Shown here piece after piece: positions 39,935-54,900 of a stretch of DNA of 64,000 nt. The position numbers and the translations under genes are program-made. This DNA is from Strix aluco. Taxonomy: Eukaryota; Chordata; Aves; Strigiformes; Strigidae. The stretch spans positions 133,834,621 to 133,898,620 of the forward strand of contig NC_133931.1 of the NCBI RefSeq assembly GCF_031877795.1, read 5' to 3'. The notes beneath the pieces were generated by a model. That model had not been told where the DNA came from. It was given only the letters and a program-made list of their open reading frames with translations, and made no database searches. The number at the start of each line of letters is the position of its first letter. The first letter of the stretch is position 1.

Positions 39935-42900
39935 CTGAAACAATAAGATAATTTGTAAATAGAACAAGAAACTAATAACATATAAAGATGGATTTCAGTC
40001 TTAAATGAAGGATAAATGTATTGTTTTAAGATAATGCATTTGGTTGTTCATTTGTAAAAGCTATAAGCCTAAAACCTTCACTTGGATCAGTAATTATCTC
40101 TTCATCAATCCAAAGCAACATTTAATTCAAAGCTCAGTTGTTCAGAAATGGGCTGTTATGGTGCTGATGTGACTTGATGAAATCCTTGGCTGGTACTGCT
40201 GAAAGATCAGTCAGTTTTCAGAAGAACCCAGAGCCTGCAGTGCAATATTTGGTCATGTATCAAAGCCACAGTCAGGTTCTTTTAAATTATATGACCCAAA
40301 TCTTAACCTCTCTTGACACATCAAGGATTTCCACAGGAAAGTCCCATCTTTGGATTAGTTTCATCTCATTACACTTGCTGGAATGACTACGGTTAATTCT
40401 AGTTGTTATAATCAAACCAGTCATAAATAGCAGGGATATGGTTGTTAGCCATAACCATTCCCTGTCTAGCCTTAAAATAGATTTTAATCCAGCAGGATTT
40501 CCAACCCATTTGATATCGTTTTTAAAATTACCAAGCCAAAATGCATGTTTAAGCATGCTTTAGTACTTGTCTTCTTTTAGAGTGTAATATAAGTATTTCT
40601 TTAAATCAGACCTATGCATCTTCAGTCTTGACCAAAATCTTATCTCAGCTATGTCATTTAGGCTGCCCAAATCTAAATCTTTGTTACCAAACCAGTTGTG
40701 GCTTTCTGTGGCCACAGATTCCAGTCTGAAGAATCTGCAGTGGAGTTGTATGCTAATGGATTTTCTTTTCCTCAAAAAATAAAAGATTTCTTTCCTTACT
40801 TAGACAGAAGTGAGATTTTGGGGAAGGTCTACTAAAACCCAAACAAATCTAGAAGCCCCACAAATGCTTACTAATGCAGTACAGCCAAGAGCCTGATGTG
40901 TATGATCACACTTCCCTCACCTTCCACTTACACAGTCATTTGGATCAGAAATTCCAAACAGGACCTAGAAAACTTCAGGGAGAGCATTCTCAAAGATAAC
41001 TTGTTCTTGTAAAAAAATATTTGCTTTGCCAATGCACTAAGATTTTTCAACAAAATATTGTATGAAAAATAAACGAGAAAGTTTTCAGACCTTTTTTGGT
41101 TCTGTGTCTCTATATCCCGCCAAATATCAAATCTGACTGATCTGATTATTAAATTTCTTCCTTGCTATTTCTCTCTGCATTTTGTGATACAGACACAATG
41201 AAATTCTCATGGACACAGTACATTCTTAACAGAGATAAACTGAGCAAAAATAAACAATACAATAAGCTACCCTGTATTTGTAAGAAGTTCTAACCTCAGG
41301 AGAGCATCTGTTAATCCATCATCTAGACTACAACCACAGTCCACTACCCTGAGCTTGGACAAAAGGACATCAAAAATTAAACACTGCAATTCACAGAAGT
41401 GCCTGCAGTTTCTACAGCAGCAAGTGTAAATGCTTGCATTATAGTCTGTGTGGGACTGCTTGTTTGTAAATAATTAAAGAACTCACCAGGCTAGATAGAT
41501 CATAGAAACAATAAAGATGAGTAAAACAAATGCACCAGCAGCTACACCATAAACCCAGGTCTTCAGCCTCCCATCTAAAAGGAATGAATGTTAGTCAGTA
41601 GTGTTTGAGTTAGTCTTGTTGAATTAGATATGATATAGTATAGAAATATTTTATAACCCAAAATAAATGTCTTCACTAGCAATTACAGCTTAGTAAGTGT
41701 AAATACTATTAAACAACTGAACATTAACCTCTCTGTGCCCTTCTGCTCTGCTTTTCAGCCGAAGTCTGGGTAATCCAAACAGAGCCGAGATGTGGGGGCA
41801 GAGGCAGCAAGTGAGACCCCCAGAAACACAGCCCCTGGGCCCGCTGGTAGCGGGCAATCCTTCAGCGTGATTGTGGGGCTGCTTGTCAGCCCAGGACTCA
41901 TTTATGCCACTAGCATCACTTTCCATTCTAGCTCCAGTAAATCAATCTCCTGTTATTTTTATTTTTGTTGCTATTAATGTTTTTAAACACCTTTAGGATG
42001 TTTTACCTCATCCATACCTTAACTGCACATACACAATTTTCACTTCTGCATAAGGTAATAATTTTTCAATTTCTTCCCCTACCAAGTGCAAGTTTTGCTG
42101 CTATAAAACAACTTCCCCTCACAGAACAAGCAAAAATACACCAAAAAAGACAACCCATGCTCATAAACAGAACAACTGTCTGTTGATAATAAGGACTGTA
42201 TTTATGTGCAGCCTGTGCAGTTTGTATTTTGGACATGATGTCCCTGCAGGCTGAGGTATACATCCCACACTCCTGCTTGCCTTGATCCTAGATGTACCCT
42301 GTTCTCCCAGGAAAAATGGTCTGATTTTCTCTGTCTGTGGGATTTTGCTCTGAACCCAAAATGAGCGTGTCACAACCCAAGGTCAGTGCATGCTGTTTGA
42401 CTCACTACTTTTATCTGACTCATTTTGCAAATTTCTAAATAGCTTTTTGAAAACATTCTTTTACAGGAGGTTAGCTAGCCTTGTTTCACCTCCTTGACAA
42501 TGAAAATTCCATTTAAAAAAATTATTTCATTTACAAGTGGCAAAGTTTTTATTTCATCAAGTCATGTATATTTTCAATGTAAGCACACACAGCTAAAATT
42601 TTTCTGACCAAATACTTATTTCTTCCTGATACCTCTGTAGAACAAAAAGGCATTACCAATGCAGTTGATGCTTCCACAATGTAATAAAATTATTCAGACT
42701 GACTTTGCTCAGATTCACAGTAGAACTCTATTGCTGTGCAGTTAAGTTCAGGCTTTCTGTTCTCTAGCAATGCAAAGTCTTGCAGTCGTGCGGACAACTT
42801 GTTCAAGACTAATCAAATTCACTACATTAATCAACCTAATGAAACGTTATAACTGATAATAACTGATATAACTGAAATAACTGATCCATTAAAGATGAAC

Positions 42901-45900
42901 TGAACAGTAGATTTGACTTGACGTACCCAGTGATATGGTAAAACAAATGAGAGGAATTCAGGTTTCAGTAGTGCTAAATAGGTTAGTTTCTTCTCTCCTT
43001 GGCTTATTTCCATTGGTAAATGTAAGGGGTTTCAGGTTGAGTTTGATTGTTTTAAAATAGTGTTATCTCCTTGAAAAAAAGACTGCATTATCTTCTGTAT
43101 GGATTTATTTATTTTTGTCTGAATTCCCTCTGAACAGATTATTTCTATGTATACAAGGGAACTAGCATCTCAAACTCATCTGTTTTTAGTAATACATCAG
43201 CACAGACATTCGAAGAGGGTAGTTTTAATACCTTCTTTTCTGGAACTGCAATATAATTTGTTGAAGACAGTGGACGAATTATTGTAGATCTAGACTTAGA
43301 AACTGTGCGGAAAGGAATAATCATGCTAGAGCAAATTAAAACCTTTCCAATAGATACCCAATCCTGAAATTAAAACAATCAAGCATAAATCTCATCTGAA
43401 GTGTAAAATGTTCACTTTCTTCCACATTTGCTCATATCTTAATTGGATAAAGTATTAGTTCTATTGAGTACCATTGTTTCTGTCTGAGCTGAGCTATGTT
43501 TCCTTCCTAACCTGAATTACTGGAAAACTGGTGAGTTTTCATGAATCTCTCAACTGTTCCTTGCTCCAAAAAACCATGTCTAAGCTCACATGAGCATCTA
43601 CATTCTTAAATAGTTGAAGGCAACTGTCTGACATTTGCTTACGGTTTTCACTCTGGCTGCTACAACCCACCTTCTGGCATTTTCAGGTGGAGTTAGCTAG
43701 AATGAGTAAAAGATAACATATTTGGTAAAATGCTATTTTTTAAAGGAGGACCAGAAAAGCTTAATTTTCTTTTTTTTTTTTTTTTTATTGTGGATTAAAG
43801 TATTAACTAATTGAAGTAAAGACCATTTTATTGCAGGTATCAAATATAGTATCACAGTACAAATAACAGTAAATGCTAGTAGGACTAATGAATCTAACAT
43901 AAGTATTTCTAACCCGAACATAATTTAATCTGCTTATTAGAAGTGTTGCTGTAGTTCTCAGTTTGCAGCATTTTACGGATTATGAATGTAAATATATTGG
44001 TTTTAGTTCTCAAATTAAAAACATTCATAAAAGCCTTAGAAGGAAATGAACATCCTAAGACACAACTGTGTTAGAATATGTAGCTCTATGATTTAAAAGA
44101 CACTTAAGAAAATAACCAATTCCTGTCTGCATATAATTAACAATTTGGACAAGCGTCATATCTCTATTTGAAAATATGTTGTTAACTAAAGTTTTATTTA
44201 TCTTAGTGCTTAATAGTACCAGGAAATATTTACTGAAATCTGATTACATGATGGACTTTATAAAGTATTTCTGATGCAATAACTGTCTTATATTTCTTGC
44301 CACTCTTGCACATAAATCCTTGTTAGCTCTAAAGAACTTGTTCCATCATAAAACCAAATATTGTCTATAGAGACTTAGAGCATGTCTACTCTAAATATCA
44401 GTAATATGGTTAGCTCTTGTCTAACATGAATTAGTTTAAATATGGATATGGCAGAAAAGCATTAGCATATCTATACTTATTATTTTCCTACAATTTCTGC
44501 TACGGCTGCAAATTTTAAGCAGCCTTTACTCTTTGCAGTCTTCAGTGCTACCTTTGCACTCCTCTGTCAACAGCATTATTGGTTGAGACAGCATAATCTA
44601 ATATCCTGGCTTTCACCTTAGCAGCCAACTCCCTTCTAAAGTCACATTTCAAATAGCTTCTGTGAATTTTAACAGGTAGAGGGGATTAAAAGGAAATCTT
44701 CTGCAATACAAGATTTCATTAAATATATTTATGGAGTAGCTGAGAAGGCTAGGGGTTTGTTTATGTCTCTTCCTTTTTCAGTCAGGGCAGATGCCTGTCT
44801 TCTTAAATGAACACTTAAGGGTTTTTCTTCTCTTCCTCGGCATCACAAAAAATGTAAATGCCAGACCCTGCAGCAGGACTTAGCATTAAGAACTGCTCAT
44901 TGCATGACTTCACCTGGCCCAAAAGGCTGTAGAAACCAGGTCCTTCCTCGTCCTGACTGGTTACTGGAGGGCTGGGTAGGGTTCACAGCTCGACTGGTTT
45001 TCACATCTCCCTTTTTGTCCTCCATGGTGGGGATCGCCACCACTGGGATGAGAGTGCACTGTTCGAGTGTGCCATCGGAGGACATAACTTCAGTGTATCC
45101 ATCTTCACAACTGCACGCTCTAGTCTGTAGGGAACAAGTGTTTTACACTGTGTAGCAGAAAAACACAGTCTTCTGTGAGCTATAAAGCATAACAACATGG
45201 CTGACTGGAAGAGAAGACTGTTTTAATGAGTGCTAGCCTGAAGAGTACCTCTTCATATATTTTTATGCAGGATCGTACCAAATCAACAGAGATTATTCCA
45301 CATTTAACTGAAAGGTAGAAAATGGTCTGAGGTTGATTTTAACAAATTCATTATTAGCAAAATCTCTGAATATATGTTTTGTTGGCATATTCTTTGTAAT
45401 TCAGAGAGGTGTGTGGGAAGCCCTCATGGGGGTGTTTTATGCTCCAATGCAGTAGCACATACCTCACTGCAGTAAGCGTGGGGTTGACTGCACGGTGGGT
45501 TACATGACCTGTCAGCATCTGGTTGGCGCATCACTAAACAGCCCCCTGTAGGACAGAAAATCATATTTTGACATGGTAATACCTCACCACTGATTAAATT
45601 ACTGATGTCATAACTTGCTACAGTATGTCATGGATTTCAATTTTATTGCTAATTTGAGTTTAAGTGCCCTTCTCTTATTCCAAGGTGAAGGATAATTGGT
45701 ATCAAAAATCATTTTCTTATAGACAGAGTAAGGATACAGCACATGTATTTGCATTCATGTGCATTTTACAGAACTAATATTTGTCAAGTGAACCTTTTGT
45801 TTTTCCCTTTGTTCCTTTGACAGCTTGCTCAAAAAACAGTTTAAGTGTTTTGTTGGGCTTGAGGAAACAGATTTTGGTTCTCTACGGCCCTCCTTATGAC

Positions 45901-48900
45901 TTGCATATTAAAACTGTGGTCACAAAGAAAATAAAAGCATAATTTTGATTTGTATCTTTGCCTGTTAAACTGAAAACAAACTATGCATAGAGCTTATGAA
46001 TGGATACCTGTTTTCTGCGGCTCCTCAGTAGCCACTTTTACACATGCTATAGCTTTGGCTCTTATGAAGCTACATTTCATGCTAGCCTAAGACTTTTCAG
46101 TACTTCAGTACTTTAATTCAGTAAAGCATGTACTGAATGCTATGATACTGAAGATATAGCGCGTTTCAGTCTTTTTCCTTGTTATACAGACCTAGTTCTC
46201 ATTTCTACAGCTTTATGTACAGTGCAGTTATTGTTATGGACCAATACACACAATCAGGCTTTCACTGTCATTTCAGCCAGAATGACTTCAAAATACTTTT
46301 AGAATCAGTTTGAATTTACCTGGTTTCCTTCTAGCTTACAGGAGAGAGATATGCACCACATCGTTTAAAATTTATATTGCTACAGGATGACTTATATTGC
46401 ACCTCCCAAATTAATAACATTTTTATACTGGTGTGATATGATGATGAAATCCTGATAACTGAGATTGGTCACGACCATAGCAGATGCAGTTAGATGTGGT
46501 TACGTAGATCCAAGTGTTAACAGGATGGCCAATGAAGAACAAATAAAACGCTGCTGGTTGCCATAAGTTTTCCCCATCCCCAGAAAGGAAGATCATACAT
46601 CCTAGCATACAAATCACATGCCTGTGGGAATCTATGCAATAAAATCATCCAAGGAAGCTGCTGAAGGAAAGACTTGCCTCATCGCCCATGGGAAACAACA
46701 CCTTCAAGTAGAAAAGAACTATTCAGCACAATAATATTATGCAAGTAAGTAAATAAATAAAGGCCTTAAAAAACCAACAGGACTCATAATAAAAATTTGA
46801 TAATGTCTGAATTAAAATACACTGTGTTAGAGCCAAACGTGCAGCAACAAGGCAGCAAAGAAACACAATAATCAGAGATATGGGTTGATCCTACATCAAA
46901 ATAGGTAATTTCCATTTAAATCATATATGTGCATCTATCAGTTTGAGCTCTTAAACTGTAGATTATACAAACCACTTTCAAAAAACCATTTAAATTTAAA
47001 TTATAATCTCATTCACAACTTTATACTTCATGCAGAGGAGTGCTCACAGAACATTATACTTAAGTGCTTTGTTTGAAAACTATCAGGAACATCTATTAAA
47101 TACAGTTTTGCTTTGCATGGAAACTGGTGATTATATTGTCTGGGATTTCCACTAGTCTTCATTTCAAATCAGAAAGTTACCACAGCTTTAAAACCACGTA
47201 CAAACAAACTTTGAAAAAAGAGATACAATATAGGTCTGAGGTTAGTCTGCCTAGGAGGTCCTGTCATGAAAATATCTGCCAATAGCACATATTCACACAC
47301 TTGTCTTTCCTGGAATTTCCTGGAATCACATGGCTGTATTCAGCTACATCAGAACAAACTATTATTTTTATGTGACTGACTGTGATTTATGAATATATCC
47401 TGATTTTAACATCTCAGATCCATAATCACCAAGATGCTATTTATTTTGGAATCCTGTAGGACCTTTATTAGACAATAACATATATTAATCTCAATAAGAA
47501 TTCTTACTTCGAGTTTTACTTACCATACAAGCATCTTAGCTAGGCAGGAAGCAATCAAGGTGCATAAATAATGCCTTGTTGCATTCATTATGAAGATGAT
47601 GCATTTTAATATTCTTACGGCACAAGGTGACCTTTGCAAAAGAGACTTTGGGCTATTAAATATTATTTCAAAACCTTGTGAAAATAATACAGATATTTTT
47701 ATTTCTACTGTTACAACAGACAGTAGTGGTGGATTCCATCATCAAGAAGTATTGTACTGGGAGTCCATGAATTAGAGCTCCCCACCTGACAGTGGCTATC
47801 ATTGAGGATATGCTTACAATCTCTGTGATTCTTTTACTACCACCTGGGCTGATATAGAAATTATTTAAACAACAAATGCATAACTCTTAGTTTAAATGAA
47901 TCCCTAATTCTGATAAATAAATTCATATAAATAGATATATATGAAGATTTTCTTGAATTCGGAGACCTCAGTCATTCTTAATTCATGGTGTTTTGTGTTT
48001 TGGTTTGTGCAAAAAGTAACTACGTCCCATACTTGTCCACTGAAGGATCCTGCTACAGGTTTATGTCACTGAAGTAAATAAATAAACTTTCATTAGCACA
48101 TTTATTAAAATTTGATATTTTGTAAGTTTTAAGGAGATATATGATATATGCATGATATTATGGAGCTTTGCATCTCTGCCTCTGTATAGGCACTGAAATG
48201 AACTTTAATACATAAAAGTACTATTTGTTGTAGGGCTTGAAATCTGAAACCCTAAATTTAGAAATGTAAAGATGTCTGTGGTAAAAAAAAAAAAAATTAC
48301 AGAGTGTAAAATGTTCCAGGTCCAGTACAGAAGATAATATTTATATTTATTTTTAGCATTACATAATTCTGCATAATTCTGGAAAAGAAATTACATCTTT
48401 AGTATGCAAAAACATGATGATTCAAGACAACAGCAGGTTGATTCATACATCAGGAACAAGCGTTTTTAGCAGATTCTTTAAAAAAAAATAAATTTCCATT
48501 TGTTGGGAAAAGGCATTATTCATCTGTTTTCCAGCTTTTGTGTGTATATAAAAAGAATAGTTACCTGTGACGTTTAAACCATCTGACCTTTGGCACCACA
48601 CGGTTCGAGAAGATCCCTTCCATGGGCTAGCCATCCACTTGTATTCATAGCACTGGCCATCTACACAGAGAATATTCACTTTTCAAGAAATTTGCTGACA
48701 ACATTTTAGGCTACCACTGGCAGCAGCCACACTCATCAGTAGACCATACTCATTAGGTTTAAACGGTTTTTATGGCTAAGTAGGCCCTTCCTCCTTCATT
48801 CAGCAACTTAGAAGGGTACACTGCACACATGGAGGCCCCAAGGTCTCCTGCACTTACTGGATATGTACAGAATAGACCAGATGTGTCCAGGACACTAACT

Positions 48901-51900
48901 ATAATGGCTGTACACACTGCTTGTGAAGTAAGCATAATATAGTTAATGGCCAAAACAGATGTTTTCAATAACCTCATAATGGTTGTGGCCCATCTGTCAC
49001 ATAAAACTCATTCAGGAGTCAGGTTCCTTTCCTGGCAACACTGAGCTTCAGGGCTTGGTGAATTGGCCTGGGATGCATCTGGCTTCATGTCTCAGCTCTG
49101 CTGTACACCCCTCATATGGCCTGGGATAAATCATGAAGTCCTTCTGCACCTTAGCTCCCTTATAAATACAAAATTCCTTTTTGCCTGATCTGTCTGGCCT
49201 CTGAACGGACAAGAAATGTCTGTACAGGAAATTACTTGGATACTTTGTCCAGTACCAGCAGTAAGCATGACTAAGACTTTTTAATGCATTTGTCATGTGA
49301 TTAGCACTTCAAAGGGTAGACAGAAACCTAAATTTGGTTTTGTATCAAAACTTACAGATTTCTTTTTATTAATGTTATCAAGCAGATAAGGCAATTACTT
49401 TTCTCTCATACCATAAAAGAAAATTTCATTATTAAAAAAGGATCATAAGTTCTCCAAAGATTGTGTTTAAAGTGGTAACATATGATAGCTAGCATTTAGA
49501 AGATTTTCTGTTTACAGTTGGTATCTGGAAAACAAAAATTTAAGTGCATTCCTAGGTCTATCAAATCTGTATTTGTCTAAATTTGATACTGTGAACAGAA
49601 AGAAAACAAAACTATTGTTTTTCTGTATTTTTTTCTTACAGGAAGTGGCTTTATGTTCATTTTGGTGCTTACCATTGCATGGTCTTGTTTCCAAAGCCTG
49701 TTCTGGACAGAGATGTTGATTCTCTAATTCCTGAATGATCACTGCCCGAGATCGGACTTGTATCCCTCCAAAGCCTAGATCCTCACCATTGACACAGGTT
49801 AGTTGACAAAGGCTCCACTCTGACCACTCTCTCAAGTAACAGTCACCTGTCAAATAGCAATTTTATAAGATGAATGATCATCATATGTGAAGCTTTTCAC
49901 ACTGAATATGTCTTAGAAAAAAATGTCCAAATCCAGTTTCTTAATTTTCCCTCTTCATAGTTTCTTTCACTCCTCTTTTTAAATGTGACTTATACTTAAG
50001 ATAATATTTTGACACTCTCTGAATATAGTAATAAAAAGGTTATACGAAAACCTATTTATTCTAAAGCAGGGTAGTTTTCTATAGCATTCCCATAAGATCA
50101 GTCTCATTTTGAATTTCTGAGTAACACTCCAACCAATGGCTAGATTTTTGTAAATTTTAGGGTATTGTGCACTGTATGCCTTATGCTAAATTTATGTATC
50201 TTGTTCAGAATTCTTTCATCTTAGAGGGAGAAAACATTGTCTAGTTTTAAAAAGATTAATTGTTGCTTATACTCATTCAGAATTTCTCTAAACAGACAGT
50301 AGAAGCAACTGCTGGAACATTCTTTGCAAGAAAGGGAAATGGGAAGGTGATTAAAATGTCTGCTCTGGCTATTTCATGTTAGGATAATAGAGACTGGTAG
50401 AATTTTATCTTACAGAGTAAAACTGAAAAATATAATTATACTAATGACACTAATTAGCATGATTGGATAAAGAACATTTAAGGAAGATCTGAGGCACAAC
50501 ACAAAGAGACCATTTTGTTAAAACTGCAGTACAAAATGGGACTAGACTGTGCACAGACTCATAAATAAACCTCTTAGTTCTCATTATTTCAGTGAAAGTG
50601 CTATTAAAAATTCATGCTACCTTGCATTATAGTGATGACAGATATAATCAGTACTGTGTTGACCAGATGCCTGATTAATGAAGGAATTTTATTTGCCAAC
50701 GTTAGGAAAGCATGTGAAGAAATGAATAATTGAAGAACTGATGTATACATAATAGGAAAACAAGTAGTGATTTTTGGAAACATTAGTTGGAGTGTATCAT
50801 TAGTACATCCCCACAGGGCAGTTATTCTTGCTGGCTAAATGTGAGATTGCTGAAGAACAGGTTCCTGCTCAGCAAAATCTTAAAAGCAAGCAGTAAGCAT
50901 TTGGGGTTTTTTATATATAAATAATAATAAGAAAACATAACTACAAGCTTTTTATTCTTCCAATTTTCATTTAAAAAATATGTGAAAATCATGCAATTGG
51001 AATGCTGTGCACAAAGCAGTGATGGAAGCCTCTCTGGTTTTGATTATTTTCTATTTATTGAGGCAACTTTACCTTCAGTCCAGCCTGAAATGAACTGTAA
51101 AAAATTCTGAGACAGAGGAGAGTTGCAAGAGAACAAAACCAGAATACTGGTATGGAACAATAGCTACATTAGAACTGAAGGAGTTAACCACTATTTCTGA
51201 AGACACATCACTAATGACTCTACTGAACAACAGCAATATACTTCAAATTCTACAAATAAGCGTTTGAAATTAACTGGAGGGGTTTTCCTGGAAATTAACA
51301 GCTCTTATGGGCTCTTAATCCTTCTCAGTATGAGGGTCATGGACCTGATAATTTATAACAGCTCCTTTGGATTCAGTCCACAAGGACAATGATAGCGCAT
51401 GTTACACCCAGCAAGTTAAACAGCTAGAAACACTCACATTTTCTCAGAGATTAAAGTATTAGTTTCAGTTGGAAAAAAAAATAAGACTCTCTAGAGTAGC
51501 TTCCTTAGACACCCATAAAAGGCATCAAGTTCTTAGCTACTATTAAAAGTATTAATAAAATTGTTAGGTGATCTAAGCACTTAAAGCAAATATTTAGTTA
51601 TAAGTCAACACTCTTGCTTATAGAGTTAAACACAGGTTTTATTTAAAAAGATTTTGTGAAAAAAATGTATTCTTATAAGGTACAATCTGTGACTGAGACA
51701 TGTCTTATAAAATTTAAAACCTGGTATTTTTTCTAATTGATTTATTGTCATGAATCCACTACAGAAAGTAACTGTTGGTCATTTGATGGATTAATTCAAT
51801 CAGTAAAGCATGTGAAAAATATGTAATTGCCTGTGGCTAATGCTAGGCACTGATAACTATAATGATACCCAACCAATCTTGAAATGCAACATTTATTTTA

Positions 51901-54900
51901 GTAGCTTTGTTACCTGGACAAGGGACAGTGCAGGTTTCCTCAAGTATCATCTTCTTATTACCATCTATAACAGGCTCTACTTCTCCACAGAATTCCTCAT
52001 CTACTACTTTGCCAACATCTTCAATGGATCCATCAAAAACCACACAGGAAATGTTCCTCACTCGTGTTCCCTCTCCACATTGGGCATCCTGGGGAAGAAG
52101 GACATGCATGGATGCTGGGCTGAACAAAGTGACAGAAGACTAGATCTGAGCTACATATCACCCTGTTTTCTATTATTTTTTGCTTAACTACTTATTCATT
52201 CCAAGGGGGGGGGGGGGAGACATTGTTTTTTACTTCTGAAACAAACAAACAAACCAATTAACCAAAAAAAAAAAAAAAACAACCAAAAATTCTGCTGGCT
52301 GCTGCCACTGTTTCTTAAAGTACACTTATACTTTATTTATCTGTAGGACATTGTTGCATCTGTTGACAAGTATGAACTTTAAGAATACATCTTTAGTTTT
52401 TGTATAAGAGAAGTGGAAGAAAATTGTTTACAGTGTTATGAAGCAGGTATCTGAGCATATCACAAATATGCCTAGATATACAAGCTCCATACCTTCAAAG
52501 TCCTATATGGCTTTTACCTCTACTTTGCATGCAGACCATTGACCGTATTGCCATCGATAACAAGGTTTTACTGGACAGGGTTTGAATTGCTCCATCTGAG
52601 AAGGACAAGGCCTCCCATCACCCTGAAATGGTTGATTTATGGTCCTCCTTCTGATCATTTTTCCTGTAAATAAGAAACAGCAATATAACTAACAACAACG
52701 TAGTTAGACTGATTTATTCCTCAAGATGGTTCTATTTTGGTGAAAAGTGTTATGTTTGAATAAAGTAATTTCTTCCACATTTGATAAATTAGATTGTAAA
52801 GCAGATCTGTTGGCTCTTGTTTGTTATATGGATTTATATTTTCCAAGTCAGACACTTTATATTCTATCATTTGTTTGTACTGCAAGAAGTGCAGGAGGAT
52901 GTCTGATTAGGATTTCAGATTGCTCCTGTAACAGCAAGCAAAAGTAGTAATTTTCTAGTTTAGAAGCCTGGGGAAAAATACTCTTTCTGAACATGACAAT
53001 ATGTTTGTGGCACTTCAGTGGAGATTCTGTCTCCTCTTCTGGAGTCTGCTGCTAGAAGAGACCAACATGTTCTGTTCTTCCCTGAGTTAATCCAGAATCA
53101 TGTATCCCATGTTGTCTGATTCCAGCAACCAGGAACAGCTTGCAAATTTCCCTCACTGTCTGTCTGGATAACGTGACATGCAGATTTTGCAGGAGATGGA
53201 GGATTCTTCACTCAGGCCCAAAGAAAATACAAGAGGCTTATCCAACATTAATCTTCTCTTCAACGATGAGTAGCACACTTACCCAGCATTATTAAGATAC
53301 AGGTTCTATTTCAAATACTTATATAAACAGAAAGAGGAAGACATTTTTATCCTTTTGGCAACTCTTTCTTCTTTCATCTTGCAGTGGACATTAGACCATT
53401 ATGCTTCATTACAGAGAGGTCATGTGATATAACCAAAAAAATTGTTTTGTGCCAGAAGTAGTGGTAAAGTGGCTGATCTAGAGTTGGCACCTCTCAAAGG
53501 CTTTCATAAAACCAGTGCAGCTGTGGTATTTTAATCTATATATAGATAAATATATGAACCAAGTCTGAAATAAGATGTATATATTTAAATTTGTATACTG
53601 AGGCTTATAATAAACTAAGATTTACCTACATAACACCTGTGTTACCTGGCCAAAACAACTCATCTTGAATTCCAAATTTCAATCAGATGCATTTGGAATT
53701 GAACACCCTAATGATCATGACATGAATCTTTTGCTGAGACCAAGCTACACAAGCCACAATGCAGCAGCAGAACTATATAAATCTCCCAGACAGCCGTGTT
53801 CACTGCAGCTAGCTAGAAAGGTGTTTGCCAAGTGAAGCCTCATCATTCTTGGATTCACAGCTGCTCCAACTAAGATATCGCAGGAGAAAAAAGATTTTCT
53901 TGAAAGTACTGGAGAAAAAAAACAAACAGCAACGAGCAGAATTCTTACATACAGAATTCTTCCTCAACTTTATGGGCATTTGCATGGGTGCACAAAAGTG
54001 GTTCAGCTTTGTGGTCACTGGGTTTATTAGATGGCTATTACTTACTGAAAAACAGCGCTCACTCCCAACTTCCTGCCTAATACAAAAATTACAGCTTCAA
54101 GGCTTACATGTGAGGTTGCCATCATCTGTTAAAAACACCGAAAATTTGAAAGCTGTTTTACATTACTGTTTAAAATAAATTTTCTCACTTCTACAAATAA
54201 ATTCTATACTTGGAAAGCAGAGGGATTTCAGATAGTGACCCACATTCACATTTTGTAAAAGCATAGCAGCAATAATTCTCATTCAGAAAAAAATCAGGCC
54301 AATTGTTCAGGTCTTGTATATAAACAGAAGCTTGTAAAGGAAAATCTGGCAACATATTTAAGTCTTCAATACAGCTGTTAGTTCAGTTCTCACTCTATAG
54401 GGATTATTTTGAAGATAGAATTGTAGATTATTTGAATGTAGAAGTGGTGCTTTGAGAGAAGGTCAAAGAACTGAAACATTATTACATTATTAGATACTGC
54501 AGTATCAAATTATTAACTGTTACCATTAAAAAATCCATAGGTCTTTCTCTTGGGATTCTGAGGTAGCCAGAGCTTTCAGACATTTTTGCCTAGACATTTT
54601 CCCTGTGGTACGCTCCCCAAGGAACACAAAAAGATGCAATATCCTTTTACTCTGAGCCCAGCAGTTGAAATTGGATTCCATACACTGCTAACCATCCAAT
54701 ATCTGTAGTGACATATTCCAGACATGATTACAGAATGAAGAGGCTTCATAGATGGGCTTCTACCCTTCTCTTTCAGTAGTTTGTATACCTTACTTACCTG
54801 GCAAAATGGTACTTTCAGGTCCTTATTCTGAGACATATCAATGCAAATAAATAACATGAGTTCCTCCATAATTAGAATGTGCCTTTGATTTTCTGATACA

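Noticed and set aside
41730..41900. GC-richer patch in an intron with a 15-base MIR-like string
   Set aside because: Only one short match; no further SINE parts in order, so not called.
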